A DNA stretch of 64,000 bases from Acidiluteibacter sp963716125 (GCA_963716125.1 OY970294.1:1-64000), one strand, 5' to 3'; positions 36,120 to 45,380 are shown, numbered from the stretch's first letter. Notes: generated from the letters alone by a model not told the origin. Translations and numbers: made by a program.

Positions 36120-37073
36120 TTATTTATTTTTTAGCAATTTCCAACTTTTATAACCAAAAAAATGCTTTCCATTATTTAAATATCGCTCTAAAAATGAAAT
36201 AATTCTATACTTTAAACGCTCATGCTTGAATAAATCACGATCGGGTCTTTTTCTATTTTTATAATTGAGTTGATTTCCCCAATGAAAATCTTTCATCTTT
36301 TCTTGCATCACTTTTGGATGATTTTCTTTAAATATCAGCAAATGTTTCAATGGACCATAATCAAAATAATCTTTTTGATCTTTATAAGTTTCAGCCATTG
36401 TTTTATCGTCCTTATAGGCACTATCCATTGCCTTTTTTTTACTTTGCATATAGTGCGGAGGCCTTACCCATCCGTAATGATAGATATATGCATCCACTTT
36501 TGCAACATGGATTAGTTGTACATTTTCAGTGGTTCGATAATTAATCTCATCAAAATTTTCAATTCTTCTGAAGGATTGCGCATCACCAAAGGAATGAATA
36601 TTTGATCTATTACGTACTATTCTCACTTCATTTTGATACCATCCATGATGGTTGATAATATGTTGATAATCACCAAAAAAATGTTTGTATTGAAACAAAA
36701 GTCCATCAACTTCCTTATCATTCAATAGTTCCAAACATCGATTTTTGATGACTGGCAAATACTTTTCATGCACTACCTCATCCGCTTGTAAATAAAACAG
36801 CCAATCTCCTTTGCAATGAGACATGGCAACATCTGTTTGATGAGCATATTCCATTCCATTAGGAAACTTTTTTAAATCCCATTCTGTATGAATTATCTTA
36901 ATTTTAGGAGATTGTATACTTTCTAAAATTTCTAATGTATTATCATCTTCATCTCCTTTACCTAAAGCAATTACAAATTCATCTACTAGTGGCAAAATAG
37001 ACTCAATAGACTCTTTAATCGGATAATATAGTTTGGATACGTTCCTTGTAAAAGTAAATCCGCTTATTTTCAT
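36120..37073 (-). CDS. Glycosyltransferase family 2-like protein
   Basis: 317 residues. N-terminus ISGFTFTRNVSKLYYPIKESI, then DEFVIALGKGDEDDNTLEIL and the LQADEVVHEKYL acidic motif correspond to GT-A family 2 enzymes. The region QYKHFFGDYQHIINHHGWYQNEVRIVRN suggests the branch of Bacteroidota glycosyltransferases that act on envelope glycans or glycolipids; acceptor unknown. It is the first gene of a two-gene unit with the ABC exporter, which suggests a shared role in surface carbohydrate or lipid. Confidence 0.8.
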   Translation of the reverse strand: MKISGFTFTRNVSKLYYPIKESIESILPLVDEFVIALGKGDEDDNTLEILESIQSPKIKIIHTEWDLKKFPNGMEYAHQTDVAMSHCKGDWLFYLQADEVVHEKYLPVIKNRCLELLNDKEVDGLLFQYKHFFGDYQHIINHHGWYQNEVRIVRNRSNIHSFGDAQSFRRIENFDEINYRTTENVQLIHVAKVDAYIYHYGWVRPPHYMQSKKKAMDSAYKDDKTMAETYKDQKDYFDYGPLKHLLIFKENHPKVMQEKMKDFHWGNQLNYKNRKRPDRDLFKHERLKYRIISFLERYLNNGKHFFGYKSWKLLKNK

Positions 37074-37250
37074 TAAAAAAATTCAAAAAGAGATTAAAAT
37101 TCAAAGTTATTCATTCCTTTTTAATTGGGCTCTATTACCGATTACTCATTTAATGTAGTGGAAGTAAATTAAATTATTTTCATAATGTATCGGCATTTAC
37201 AATTGTATCGCCCTCTTACAATTGGTTTAAGATATATTTTCAAATTTAAA

Positions 37251-37279
37251 TTGTATTCCTTTTTACTTTGATAACTTTG
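37251..37279 (+). promoter_or_regulatory. Promoter of rbfA (-33 TTG and -7 TAACTTTG)
   Basis: TTG at 37251-37253, an 18-base spacer and TAACTTTG at 37272-37279. The ATG follows only four bases later at 37284, so the message is predicted to start at or next to the start codon (leaderless). Confidence 0.65.
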
Positions 37280-37283
37280 CACC

Positions 37284-37622
37284 ATGGATAGCTTAAGACA
37301 AAGTAAGGTTTCAAGACTTTTACAAAAAGAGTTGGGGGACATTTTTATCAAAGAATTTCGCTCAGGACTACCTGGAATTATGATTTCTATTACACAAGTA
37401 AGAGTTAGTCCTGACATGGGTTTGGCAAAAATTTACGTGAGTCTTTTTCCTGTAAAAGATAAGAAAGAAGCGATTGAAAATTTACGCAAAAAAACTTCTG
37501 AAATTCGTGGTTATTTAGGCCATAGAGTTGGGAAACAATTGAGAATTATTCCAGGATTGATGTTTTATTTGGACGATTCATTCGATTATGCAGAGAAAAT
37601 CGATCAGCTTTTGAAAAAATAA
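37284..37622 (+). CDS. rbfA: 30S ribosome-binding factor A
   Basis: Helps mature the 16S 5' end during 30S assembly and cold adaptation. 112 residues of KH-type fold: SKVSRLLQKELGDIFIKEF, then VSPDMGLAKIYVSLFP and RGYLGHRVGKQLRIIPGLMFYLDDSFDYAEKIDQLL. First gene of a three-gene operon: its TAA shares a base with the ATG of the methyltransferase (TAATG at 37620-37624). Confidence 0.95.
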   Translation: MDSLRQSKVSRLLQKELGDIFIKEFRSGLPGIMISITQVRVSPDMGLAKIYVSLFPVKDKKEAIENLRKKTSEIRGYLGHRVGKQLRIIPGLMFYLDDSFDYAEKIDQLLKK

Positions 37623-38455
37623 TGAATCTTTTAAACCTTAAAAAACACGAAAACGAGGAAGAAAAAGTATGGCTCGGTCAGCAGATTGGGCGCTCTACTT
37701 TTTTGAGGCGTACTTTTCATATCATTTCTAATTATTTGATATTGAGAAGTTGGTATATCCGTAAAGAAATCAATAGCTGGTCTAGAAAAGCACCAAAAGA
37801 AGTCAATATTTTAGATTCCGGTTCAGGATTTGGCCAATGTGCATTTTATCTTTCTTCTATTAATTCAAAATGGAATATTTACTCTCTAGATATCAATAGA
37901 GATAAAGTATGTCTTTGCAATAGCTTTTTTAACGAGATTGGAAGACATAATGTAATTTTTAAGACTGTTGATATACAAGAATATAAAGCAGAAGAAGCCT
38001 ATGATTTAATCTTATCTATTGATGTTTTAAATTATATCGAAAATGAAAAAATTGTTTTAGACAATTTATATGCTTCTCTTAAAACGAATGGAACGCTTTT
38101 AATTTCCGTGCCGACCAACTATGCTAACATTGATGCTTTTCCTATTCGAAGTCAAAAATCTACGATTCAACCTGTAAGAAAAGGTTATAAAAAGGAGGAA
38201 TTAATTGAATTAATCAAACAAAGCGGATTTGAGATTCAACATGCTATTTATACTTACGGTAAAGCAGGGAAAGCGGCATATAATTTATCCATTTTATATC
38301 CTTTGAAAATGTTGGAGTTGTCTAAAATATTCCTTTTGATTATTCCTTTTTATCTGATTATATTTTTACCAATCTCTTTGTTGTTAAATGTTTATGATTT
38401 GAATGTTCATCAAAAAACAGGTGAAGGTTTGATAGTGAAAGCAAAAAAGAAGTAA
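37622..38455 (+). CDS. Class I SAM-dependent methyltransferase with C-terminal membrane segment
   Basis: 277 residues. SAM-binding motif I is ILDSGSGFGQCAFYL, followed by LDINRDKV and LILSIDVLNYIEN. After the methyltransferase fold the chain ends with a hydrophobic stretch (IFLLIIPFYLIIFLPISLLL), so it is probably membrane attached. The substrate is unknown. Start and stop positions couple it to rbfA (TAATG overlap) and place it 29 bases before the FtsX-like permease. Confidence 0.82.
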   Translation: MNLLNLKKHENEEEKVWLGQQIGRSTFLRRTFHIISNYLILRSWYIRKEINSWSRKAPKEVNILDSGSGFGQCAFYLSSINSKWNIYSLDINRDKVCLCNSFFNEIGRHNVIFKTVDIQEYKAEEAYDLILSIDVLNYIENEKIVLDNLYASLKTNGTLLISVPTNYANIDAFPIRSQKSTIQPVRKGYKKEELIELIKQSGFEIQHAIYTYGKAGKAAYNLSILYPLKMLELSKIFLLIIPFYLIIFLPISLLLNVYDLNVHQKTGEGLIVKAKKK

Positions 38456-38484
38456 ATTCGAATGCTGAGAAACCTAATTAATTA

Positions 38485-39687
38485 GTGAAACTACCTTTAC
38501 ATATCGCCAAAAGATATCTTTTTTCGAAAAAATCGAAAAATATTATCAATATAATTTCCTGGATTTCTATTATTAGTATAGGAATAGGAAGTATGGCGCT
38601 TATCGTTGTTTTGTCTGTTTTTAATGGATTACAAACTTTGGTAGAGTCAATGTATGAATCTTTTGATTCTGATTTAAAAATTACAGCTCAGCATGGCAAA
38701 ACAATAGGTTTAGATCAATTTCCTATGGAGGAAATCGGAAATCAAGAAGGAATTATTGATTACACCAAAGTAATAGAGGAAATTGTAGGTGTTAAATACA
38801 AAGACCAACAAATTATTGCCACTTTAAAAGCCGTTGATGATAATTTTATCGAAATGTCTAATTTGGATAGTATTCTAATTGACGGAAGTGCAATTTTAGA
38901 AAGTGGAAAATTCAATTATGCGGTTGTAGGATACGGAATAGCTAGTAGAACAGGTTTGTATTTACAAGAAAACTTACCTTTAAATATTTACATTCCTAAA
39001 AGAGGAAAAATTTCAAATCTCGATATTGGTTCGGCTTTTAAGTTCAAACAAATAATGCCATCTGCTATATTTTTCAATTCTCCAGATTTTGATAATAAAT
39101 ATATTATTGTGCCTTACCGTTTTCTGGAAGACGCCTTAGAATACAACAATTTGGCGACCGCTATTGAAATAAAATTAGCTGAGGGTATAGATATTGTCCC
39201 ATTTCAAAAGAAATTAAAAGTAATTTTAGGAGAAAACTACAAAGTAACCAGTAGATATGAAGCCAATGCTTTATTGTACAAAACCAATCAAGCTGAAAAG
39301 TGGGTCACCTTTATGATTTTGGCTTTTATTTTAATTATTGCAGCATTTAACATTTTAGCTTCTCTTACTATATTAATTATCGATAAAAAAGAAGATATTA
39401 AAATTCTTAGAAGCATGGGTGCGAGCAAGAACCTCATTAAAAAAATATTTTTTACAGAAGGCATTTTAATCAATTTGATAGGAGCTGGTGGCGGATTATT
39501 ATTGGGAACTTTAATCTGTTTAGCTCAAATTAATTTTGGTTTACTCAAATTAGAAGGCGGAATTGTAGAATTTTATCCTGTTGAAATTCAGGTTTTTGAT
39601 TTTATTTTGATTTCCTTTACTGTGTTGGTAATAGGTGCCCTTTCTTCTTATTTTCCTGTGAGGATTTTAACTAAGAAATTGCTCTAA
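38485..39687 (+). CDS. FtsX-like ABC transporter permease (LolC/LolE type)
   Basis: 400 residues. One membrane helix near the N-terminus (IISWISIISIGIGSMALIVVLSVFNGL), a large periplasmic domain (about 50-265), then three C-terminal helices, including AFNILASLTILIIDKKEDIKILRSMGAS, the FtsX signature. LolC/E proteins extract lipoproteins from the inner membrane, which is the likely role, but no LolD ATPase gene is in the window. Start is GTG 38485 (VKLPLHIAKRYLFSKK). Third gene of the rbfA operon. Confidence 0.88.
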   Translation: MKLPLHIAKRYLFSKKSKNIINIISWISIISIGIGSMALIVVLSVFNGLQTLVESMYESFDSDLKITAQHGKTIGLDQFPMEEIGNQEGIIDYTKVIEEIVGVKYKDQQIIATLKAVDDNFIEMSNLDSILIDGSAILESGKFNYAVVGYGIASRTGLYLQENLPLNIYIPKRGKISNLDIGSAFKFKQIMPSAIFFNSPDFDNKYIIVPYRFLEDALEYNNLATAIEIKLAEGIDIVPFQKKLKVILGENYKVTSRYEANALLYKTNQAEKWVTFMILAFILIIAAFNILASLTILIIDKKEDIKILRSMGASKNLIKKIFFTEGILINLIGAGGGLLLGTLICLAQINFGLLKLEGGIVEFYPVEIQVFDFILISFTVLVIGALSSYFPVRILTKKLL

Positions 39688-39697
39688 AGATAAAAAG

Positions 39698-39737
39698 GTC
39701 GTCGAGTGCTGCCGTTAGGAAGTGTATCGAAACGCCT
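39698..39737. repeat. GC-richer intergenic patch, possible dispersed repeat
   Basis: About 40 bases (GTCGTCGAGTGCTGCC then AAGTGTATCGAAACGCC) after the FtsX-like gene, clearly richer in G and C than the flanks and with no coding frame. Similar short patches recur in Bacteroidota intergenic DNA; only one copy is seen here, and identity as a repeat is unproven. Confidence 0.3.
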
Positions 39738-39799
39738 TTTATTCTACTTCGAACATTATTCAAAAGTATTTATTCATTCAAAAGAAAAATAAAACAAGG

Positions 39800-40795
39800 T
39801 TACGTTAAAACAATTGAATTCGCATAATGCTCTTTAATAGCTTCAAAAGTTTCAAAAAGTCCTGCTTGTTCATCTAACGTTACCAGCTGCATTCTGTATT
39901 CCTTAAAATGTGGAATTCCTTTAAAATAATTGGTATAATGACGGCGCATTTCCATGATTCCAACACGTTCCCCTTTCCATTTGATAGACATTTCTAAATG
40001 CCTTCTGGCAGCTTCTAAACGCTCATTAAAAGTGGGGCCGTCCATATTTTCACCTGTTGCTAAATAGTGTTTGATTTCTCTAAAAATCCAAGGATAACCA
40101 ATACTTGCTCTCCCAATCATCACACCATCTACACCATATCTCTCTTTGTACAATTTGGCTTTTTGAGGTGTATCAATATCTCCATTCCCAAAAACAGGAA
40201 TCTTCATTCTGGGATTATTTTTTACATCGGCAATCAAACTCCAATCAGCTTCACCTTTATACATTTGCTTACGAGTTCGTCCGTGAATTGAAATGCCTTG
40301 AATTCCCACATCTTGTAGTCTTTCAGCTACTTCTACTATATATTTTGTTGATTCGTCCCAACCTAAACGAGTTTTTACAGTAACTGGCAATTTGGTAGAT
40401 TTTACAATCTCGGCAGTCATTTTTACCATTTTTGGAATGTCTTGTAAAATTCCTGCACCCGCTCCTTTGCAAGCCACTTTCTTTACAGGACAACCATAGT
40501 TGATATCAATAATATCAGGGTTTGCAGCTTCTGTAACTTCAGTTGCCATTTTCATAGACTCAATATCGTTTCCGAATATCTGAATTCCAATTGGTCTTTC
40601 ATATTCAAAAATATCAAGCTTTTGCACACTTTTCACAGCATCTCTAATCAACCCTTCAGAAGATATAAACTCAGTGTACATCAAATCTGCGCCTTCTTCT
40701 TTGCACAATGCACGAAAAGGCGGATCGCTTACATCTTCCATTGGAGCTAATAACAATGGGAAGTCACCAAGTTCTATATTTCCTATCTTTGCCAA
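39800..40795 (-). CDS. dusB: tRNA-dihydrouridine synthase (DusB type)
   Basis: FMN enzyme that reduces specific uridines in tRNA to dihydrouridine. 331 residues: LLLAPMEDVSDPPFRALC, DINYGCPVKKVACKGAGAGI (catalytic Cys in the GCP...CKGAG block), VTVKTRLGW, and the C-terminal VDGVMIGRASIGYPWIF with the FMN phosphate site. The N-terminal MEDVSDPPFR is the DusB subgroup signature. Divergent from the CPBP protease gene, 39 bases apart, so both promoters lie in a short shared region. Confidence 0.95.
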   Translation of the reverse strand: MAKIGNIELGDFPLLLAPMEDVSDPPFRALCKEEGADLMYTEFISSEGLIRDAVKSVQKLDIFEYERPIGIQIFGNDIESMKMATEVTEAANPDIIDINYGCPVKKVACKGAGAGILQDIPKMVKMTAEIVKSTKLPVTVKTRLGWDESTKYIVEVAERLQDVGIQGISIHGRTRKQMYKGEADWSLIADVKNNPRMKIPVFGNGDIDTPQKAKLYKERYGVDGVMIGRASIGYPWIFREIKHYLATGENMDGPTFNERLEAARRHLEMSIKWKGERVGIMEMRRHYTNYFKGIPHFKEYRMQLVTLDEQAGLFETFEAIKEHYANSIVLT

Positions 40796-40834
40796 ATTAT
40801 TTTTTTACAAAATTACTAATTCAATAATTCTAAT

Positions 40835-41746
40835 TTGAAAACATTTATAGATATCCTTTCAAAGTTGCTCATTCTTTTAGGTATTTGTCTTTTATCAGTA
40901 GGAATATTCTCTGCCATATCCGTATTCATAGCTTCTTTTATTTACGATATTCCAATGCAGGAAATTCAACTACTATTTAGTGGAACACCTAGTGGGAATG
41001 AAATTAGTATATTAAAATTCATACAGTTATTCAATTCAATAGGATTATTTGTACTTCCTCCCTTTTTATATTTAATGTATCAAAAAGAGAAACCATTAGA
41101 ATTTCTAAACCTTAAAAAGAAAGTTGATTTCAGAACAATTGTTTTTTTGATTCTAATTTTCTTTTTATCCATCCCATTGATGGAATACCTAATCTCTTTT
41201 AACAATAAATTGGTATTACCTGAAAGTTTACATTCAATAGAAGTGTGGATGCAAACTGCAGAAAGCAGAGCAGCAGAATTAACCACTGCATTTTTACAAA
41301 TGAATGGCATTAGTGATTTAATAATCAACTTATTTATTATAGCCGTAATACCTGCCATAGGAGAAGAGCTTTTGTTTAGAGGTGTACTTCAAAAACAATT
41401 GGGAAAATGGACTAAAAATGGACATTTAGCAGTATGGATTGCCGCATTTTTATTCAGTGCCATTCATTTACAGTTTTATGGTTTTTTACCTAGATTAATA
41501 TTGGGAGCTCTTTTTGGTTATTTTTATTTGTGGAGCAACAATTTATGGGTGCCTATCATTGCACATTTTATCAATAATGCCACAGCTGTTTTTATCAGTT
41601 ATTATTTAGGAACAGGACAAACGGACATACCTTTAGAAGCAATGCAGCGTGAAGGAAGTGAAATTTATTTGATTATTTCTATTGTTATTTTAGGTTTGAC
41701 GATAAAGCGATTTAGAGAGAATCTTTTGATGGGTGGCAAATTGTAA
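40835..41746 (+). CDS. CPBP family intramembrane glutamic endopeptidase
   Basis: 303 residues, about eight membrane helices. The family motifs are EELLFRGVLQKQLG (EExxxR), FSAIHLQFYGFLPRLILGALFGYFY, and IAHFINNATAV. CPBP proteins are eukaryotic Rce1-like proteases involved in processing or bacteriocin immunity; substrate unknown here. The start is TTG at 40835 (MKTFIDILSKLLILLG). Stand-alone. Confidence 0.87.
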   Translation: MKTFIDILSKLLILLGICLLSVGIFSAISVFIASFIYDIPMQEIQLLFSGTPSGNEISILKFIQLFNSIGLFVLPPFLYLMYQKEKPLEFLNLKKKVDFRTIVFLILIFFLSIPLMEYLISFNNKLVLPESLHSIEVWMQTAESRAAELTTAFLQMNGISDLIINLFIIAVIPAIGEELLFRGVLQKQLGKWTKNGHLAVWIAAFLFSAIHLQFYGFLPRLILGALFGYFYLWSNNLWVPIIAHFINNATAVFISYYLGTGQTDIPLEAMQREGSEIYLIISIVILGLTIKRFRENLLMGGKL

Positions 41747-41979
41747 ATGAATCAATTTAACAATGAATTAATGTAACAATTGATTATTGTAACATTCAGG
41801 TAATGAATTAATATTGCGAAAGTAATTATAAAATAGTTTTATTTAATTTAGACCTAAAATACGGATAGGAGGTATTCTCCAAAACGGATAGGCTTTTCGT
41901 CATATCTACCTATTAGCCAACAATAAAAATCATGTAATGAAGTAATTATTTACTGTGCAATCAGATTCAAAGAAAAACA
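41747..41979. other. Intergenic region upstream of the YhcG-type nuclease
   Basis: AT-rich with two copies of ACGGATAGG, at 41861-41869 and 41884-41892, 23 bases apart, flanking a small GGAG-GTATT-CTCC hairpin (about 41868-41880). The repeats may be regulator sites for the nuclease gene; nothing else is recognisable. Confidence 0.35.
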
Positions 41980-43032
41980 ATGAGTAAAAAAATATCTCTT
42001 CAAGACAGCAACTCTAATCCAAATATTCTTTTGGAGATAAAAACATTGATTGAGCAAAGTAAACAAGAACTTGCCACCTCAGTTAATGCAGCCATGAGTA
42101 TGTTATATTGGCAAATTGGTAAACGTATTAATGATGAAGTTTTAAACAATAAAAGAGCGGAGTATGGAAAGCAAGCCATCAAGCTATTATCCGATAAATT
42201 AATTATTGAATATGGCAGTTCTTTTTCTGAAAAGAACATAAGAAGGATGATGCAATTTGCTGAAGTTTTTCCATCAAAAGAGATTGTCGTATCAGCGATA
42301 CGACAATTGAGTTGGACACATTTATTAGCAATTATTCCTATCACAGACCCCTTAAAAAGAGAATTTTATATTGAATTATGCAAGATTGAAAAATGGAGTG
42401 TAAGAACTTTTAGAGAACGAATAGATTCAATGCTATACGAAAGAACTGCCATAAGTAAAAAACCAGATGAGACTATAAAAAACGAATTAGAAACACTAAA
42501 GAGTACACAACAAATAACACCTGATTTGATTTTTAAAGATCCTTATTTTTTGGATTTCTTAGGGTTACACCATTCCTATTCTGAAAAGGATTTAGAATCA
42601 GCAATATTAGCTGAATTACAGCAATTTATTATAGAATTAGGCTCAGATTTTGCATTCTTAGCGCGTCAGAAGAGAATTACAATAGATCAAGAAGATTATT
42701 ACATTGATTTGCTTTTCTTTCATAGAAAATTAAAACGATTAGTGGCAATTGAACTTAAATTAGGCAAATTTCAAGCGGCAGACAAAGGACAAATGGAACT
42801 CTATTTAGCCTGGCTCAATAAATATGAAGTAGTTGAAGGTGAGAACTCTCCATTAGGATTAATTTTATGTGCCAGCAAAAATGAAGAGCATATAGAATTG
42901 ATGCAATTAGAAAAAAGTAATATCAAAATAGCAGAATACCTAACTCAATTACCTGACATGAAACTTTTAGAAAACAAGCTCCATCAATCTATAATACAAG
43001 CCAAAAATAGATTAGATCAAAAAGAAAATTAA
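41980..43032 (+). CDS. YhcG/DUF1016 family nuclease (PD-(D/E)xK)
   Basis: 350 residues. N-terminal DUF1016_N helical domain (AAMSMLYWQIGKRI, FSEKNIRRMMQFAEVFP, VSAIRQLSWTHLLAIIP) and a C-terminal nuclease-like domain with LPDLIFKDPYFLDFLGL-like segment (here LIFKDPYFLDFLGL), DFAFLARQKRITIDQEDYYIDLLFFHRKL and LVAIELKLGKFQAADKGQMELYL. The D-x-E-x-K pattern (YIDLLFF, AIELKLG) is that of PD-(D/E)xK enzymes. Members occur near restriction systems and as orphans. Here it stands alone apart from the coupled gene two bases downstream. Probably acquired. Confidence 0.88.
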   Translation: MSKKISLQDSNSNPNILLEIKTLIEQSKQELATSVNAAMSMLYWQIGKRINDEVLNNKRAEYGKQAIKLLSDKLIIEYGSSFSEKNIRRMMQFAEVFPSKEIVVSAIRQLSWTHLLAIIPITDPLKREFYIELCKIEKWSVRTFRERIDSMLYERTAISKKPDETIKNELETLKSTQQITPDLIFKDPYFLDFLGLHHSYSEKDLESAILAELQQFIIELGSDFAFLARQKRITIDQEDYYIDLLFFHRKLKRLVAIELKLGKFQAADKGQMELYLAWLNKYEVVEGENSPLGLILCASKNEEHIELMQLEKSNIKIAEYLTQLPDMKLLENKLHQSIIQAKNRLDQKEN

Positions 43033-43034
43033 CA

Positions 43035-43577
43035 ATGCAACAAATTAACATACTATTTTACGTACTAGGTTCTTTCTTTGGGATAGTGGACAATAAAATT
43101 GCAGCTGATAAAACAACTGTTATCATACATCCCCAAAGTCAGGAAATAGAAATTATTCAAGAAGATTTATTTACAATAATTCAATCAGAAAAAGATACAT
43201 TTTTAGTCATAAAACAATGGAATAATATAATTGAAGGCGAAAAAGTTGCTTGGACAAATGAATTAGAAAATTTTACATCAAAAAATCTAACTATCAATAA
43301 GCAGAATGATCGAATTCAACCACATTTAAAACTTTCATATTCCAATGAGAACGAATTAAGACTTTTTGGAATTTGGTACAATATAGAAAAAAATCAATTT
43401 TCAATTAATCAAGTACCCAACGATAATATCCAGACCAAAAATGGAAAATTGAATGGTAATTATTGGGTTTTTAATGGTGATAGCACTTTTAGTTTTACAA
43501 TTGAACCCTTTTTGCAACTGCCTGATATTTATCAAAAAAACAAATTGCCAATACAAGATCTATTTAAAGCAAATTAA
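43035..43577 (+). CDS. Uncharacterised protein coupled to the nuclease gene
   Basis: 180 residues. A hydrophobic N-terminal stretch (INILFYVLGSFFGIV) may be a signal or anchor; the rest is beta-rich with HLKLSYSNENELRLFGIWY, FSINQVPNDNIQTKNGKLNGNYWVF and SFTIEPFLQLPDIYQK. No domain recognised. The ATG lies two bases after the nuclease stop, but the protein composition is that of a chromosomal envelope protein, so the adjacency may be accidental. Next gene on the same strand is engB. Confidence 0.6.
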   Translation: MQQINILFYVLGSFFGIVDNKIAADKTTVIIHPQSQEIEIIQEDLFTIIQSEKDTFLVIKQWNNIIEGEKVAWTNELENFTSKNLTINKQNDRIQPHLKLSYSNENELRLFGIWYNIEKNQFSINQVPNDNIQTKNGKLNGNYWVFNGDSTFSFTIEPFLQLPDIYQKNKLPIQDLFKAN

Positions 43578-43704
43578 GGTGTAAATGGATACTTTTCTAT
43601 TGCGAAATATTCAATTTCAAATGTCTCTCAATTTGAAAAAATCGTTACCCTTTTAATACTAACTTTCAATAACAATAAAAGATTTCTAAGCTGTTTTAAT
43701 TCTC

Positions 43705-43712
43705 TAACTTTG
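43705..43712 (+). promoter_or_regulatory. -7 element of engB
   Basis: TAACTTTG, exact consensus, four bases before the ATG at 43717. As for rbfA, this predicts a message with no leader or nearly none. Confidence 0.6.
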
Positions 43713-43716
43713 CAAA

Positions 43717-44322
43717 ATGCTAATAAAAACAGCCGAATTTGTTATAAGTAATACTCGAATTGATTTGTGCCCTGAGCCCAACAAGCCAGAATATGCATTT
43801 ATTGGTCGATCAAATGTGGGTAAATCATCTTTAATCAATATGATTACCAATCATAAAAATTTGGCTAAAACATCAGGAAGACCAGGTAAAACTCAATTAA
43901 TTAACCATTTTATTATCAATGATGAATGGTTTTTGGTGGATTTACCAGGATATGGTTATGCTAAAGCTTCTAAAAAAGCAAGAGAGCAATGGGACAAGTT
44001 TATAACCCGTTATATGCTCGAAAGAGAAAATCTTTTATATGTTTTCTTATTAATTGACTGTAGAATTCCCGCTCAAAAAATAGATTTAGAATTTATGGAA
44101 TTCTTAGGTACTAAAGGCATTCCATTTATTATCGTATACACAAAGATGGACAAACTCTCTAGTTCAGCTTTTAGCAAAAATATAGCCGCTTATAAAAAGG
44201 AGTTATTAAAAACTTGGGAAGAGCTTCCACCAATAATTTCTACTTCCGCGACTGCAGCTAAGGGAAAAGAAGAAGTTCTAAATATTATCGAACAAACCAA
44301 TAAGGATTTTGTAGCCAAATAG
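43717..44322 (+). CDS. engB: Ribosome biogenesis GTP-binding protein EngB/YsxC
   Basis: Essential GTPase of 50S assembly. 201 residues: G1 GRSNVGKSS, G2/T region SGRPGKTQLINHF, G3 DLPGYGYAKA, G4 YTKMDKL, G5 STSA. The DLPGYGYA box is the EngB signature. Start ATG 43717 directly follows the -7 element. No downstream partner on the same strand. Confidence 0.96.
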   Translation: MLIKTAEFVISNTRIDLCPEPNKPEYAFIGRSNVGKSSLINMITNHKNLAKTSGRPGKTQLINHFIINDEWFLVDLPGYGYAKASKKAREQWDKFITRYMLERENLLYVFLLIDCRIPAQKIDLEFMEFLGTKGIPFIIVYTKMDKLSSSAFSKNIAAYKKELLKTWEELPPIISTSATAAKGKEEVLNIIEQTNKDFVAK

Positions 44323-44453
44323 TTCAATTTATTTTTGTTGAATAAAAATCAATTGATGGAAACGACAGAATTGATCAAGTAATTTTAAATTTCAATAAGG
44401 TAAGTGTAAGTGATTTTAAAGTAAGAAACAGATAAATTCTGTGAAAAATAACT

Positions 44454-45275
44454 TTAATAATCAAAATCCATATTTCCACTTGCCCTTACTTCTTTGTTGG
44501 CAAAGCCTCCAAAAAAACCTAAATCACAAAAAGATAACTTAAACTCCCCATTGGGTTTTTTAACAAAATAGAGTTCTTGATTTTCATAGCCTATATATGT
44601 TCCTGTACTTAAATTTAAAATTAGCCTAGCATTATGGTCATCTGTACCTGTAATAAACTTTCGAGTCTTCTTGGGTAGGCTATCCAAATAAAAAGTAACC
44701 CTAAAACTTGCACCACTAGATAGCTCATATTCATTAATTATAGGTCCAGAAGCTGCGTCAAGACTAGTATAAGATAAACTAGCATCATTGGCTCCTAAAC
44801 CTGAAATGGCTGTAAAGTTTACATAATTTTCAGCAACCGTACATGGCAATATAAGTGCAGGACAAGGATTACAATATCCTCCACAATCGGTATTTAATTC
44901 TCCCAATTTTGGTTGAAATCTTCCATCATAGCAATGATTTTTTAAATTTACATATCCATTAATTGCATTAAACTCCATATTGCATTGTGATACTTCAACT
45001 GTAAAACCTCCATCTTCGGTAAACATGGTAAAAATTTCTTTCGATGTATTTGAGATACCATAATACTTTGATACAAAACTACCTCCAGGATGAATGGTGT
45101 CACTTAAAATATTAGTATTGTACCCAAAAATTACTGTTAAGCTATCAGATGGATTATTTATTACCACATAAGCAGTATCACAATTAAATGGCTTCTCCTC
45201 CGCAAATTTCTCACAACTACTGTTTGTAATTAAAATCAAAGAAATTAACATTAATACAAACCAAGATTTTTTCAT
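44454..45275 (-). CDS. Putative lipoprotein, unknown function
   Basis: 273 residues from ATG 45275 (MKKSWFVLMLISLILITNSSC), a lipobox-type signal with the lipidated Cys about residue 21; the open frame extends 26 residues further without a plausible start. A Cys-rich middle, DCGGYCNPCPALILPC, suggests disulphides or metal binding; GKLGELNTDCGGYC-type wording is seen in Bacteroidota cell-surface lipoproteins. C-terminal half is beta-rich. No family assigned. Divergent from the DsbA-like gene. Confidence 0.6.
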   Translation of the reverse strand: MKKSWFVLMLISLILITNSSCEKFAEEKPFNCDTAYVVINNPSDSLTVIFGYNTNILSDTIHPGGSFVSKYYGISNTSKEIFTMFTEDGGFTVEVSQCNMEFNAINGYVNLKNHCYDGRFQPKLGELNTDCGGYCNPCPALILPCTVAENYVNFTAISGLGANDASLSYTSLDAASGPIINEYELSSGASFRVTFYLDSLPKKTRKFITGTDDHNARLILNLSTGTYIGYENQELYFVKKPNGEFKLSFCDLGFFGGFANKEVRASGNMDFDY

Positions 45276-45372
45276 AGTATATTTTTTTACAAATAAATTA
45301 AAATAAATTGGATAAATACAATCTATTAATTCCAAATTACATACAAAAAACATTTACTCTTAATTTCATTAG

Positions 45373-45380
45373 TAATTTTG
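45373..45380 (+). promoter_or_regulatory. Putative -7 element of the DsbA-family gene
   Basis: TAATTTTG, exact TAnnTTTG match, 19 bases before ATG 45400. No -33 TTG seen. Confidence 0.5.

Noticed and set aside
3760..44415. TAAGTGTAAGTG occurring near 3773 and 44400
   Set aside because: A 12-base match between two AT-rich places is expected by chance in 64 kb.
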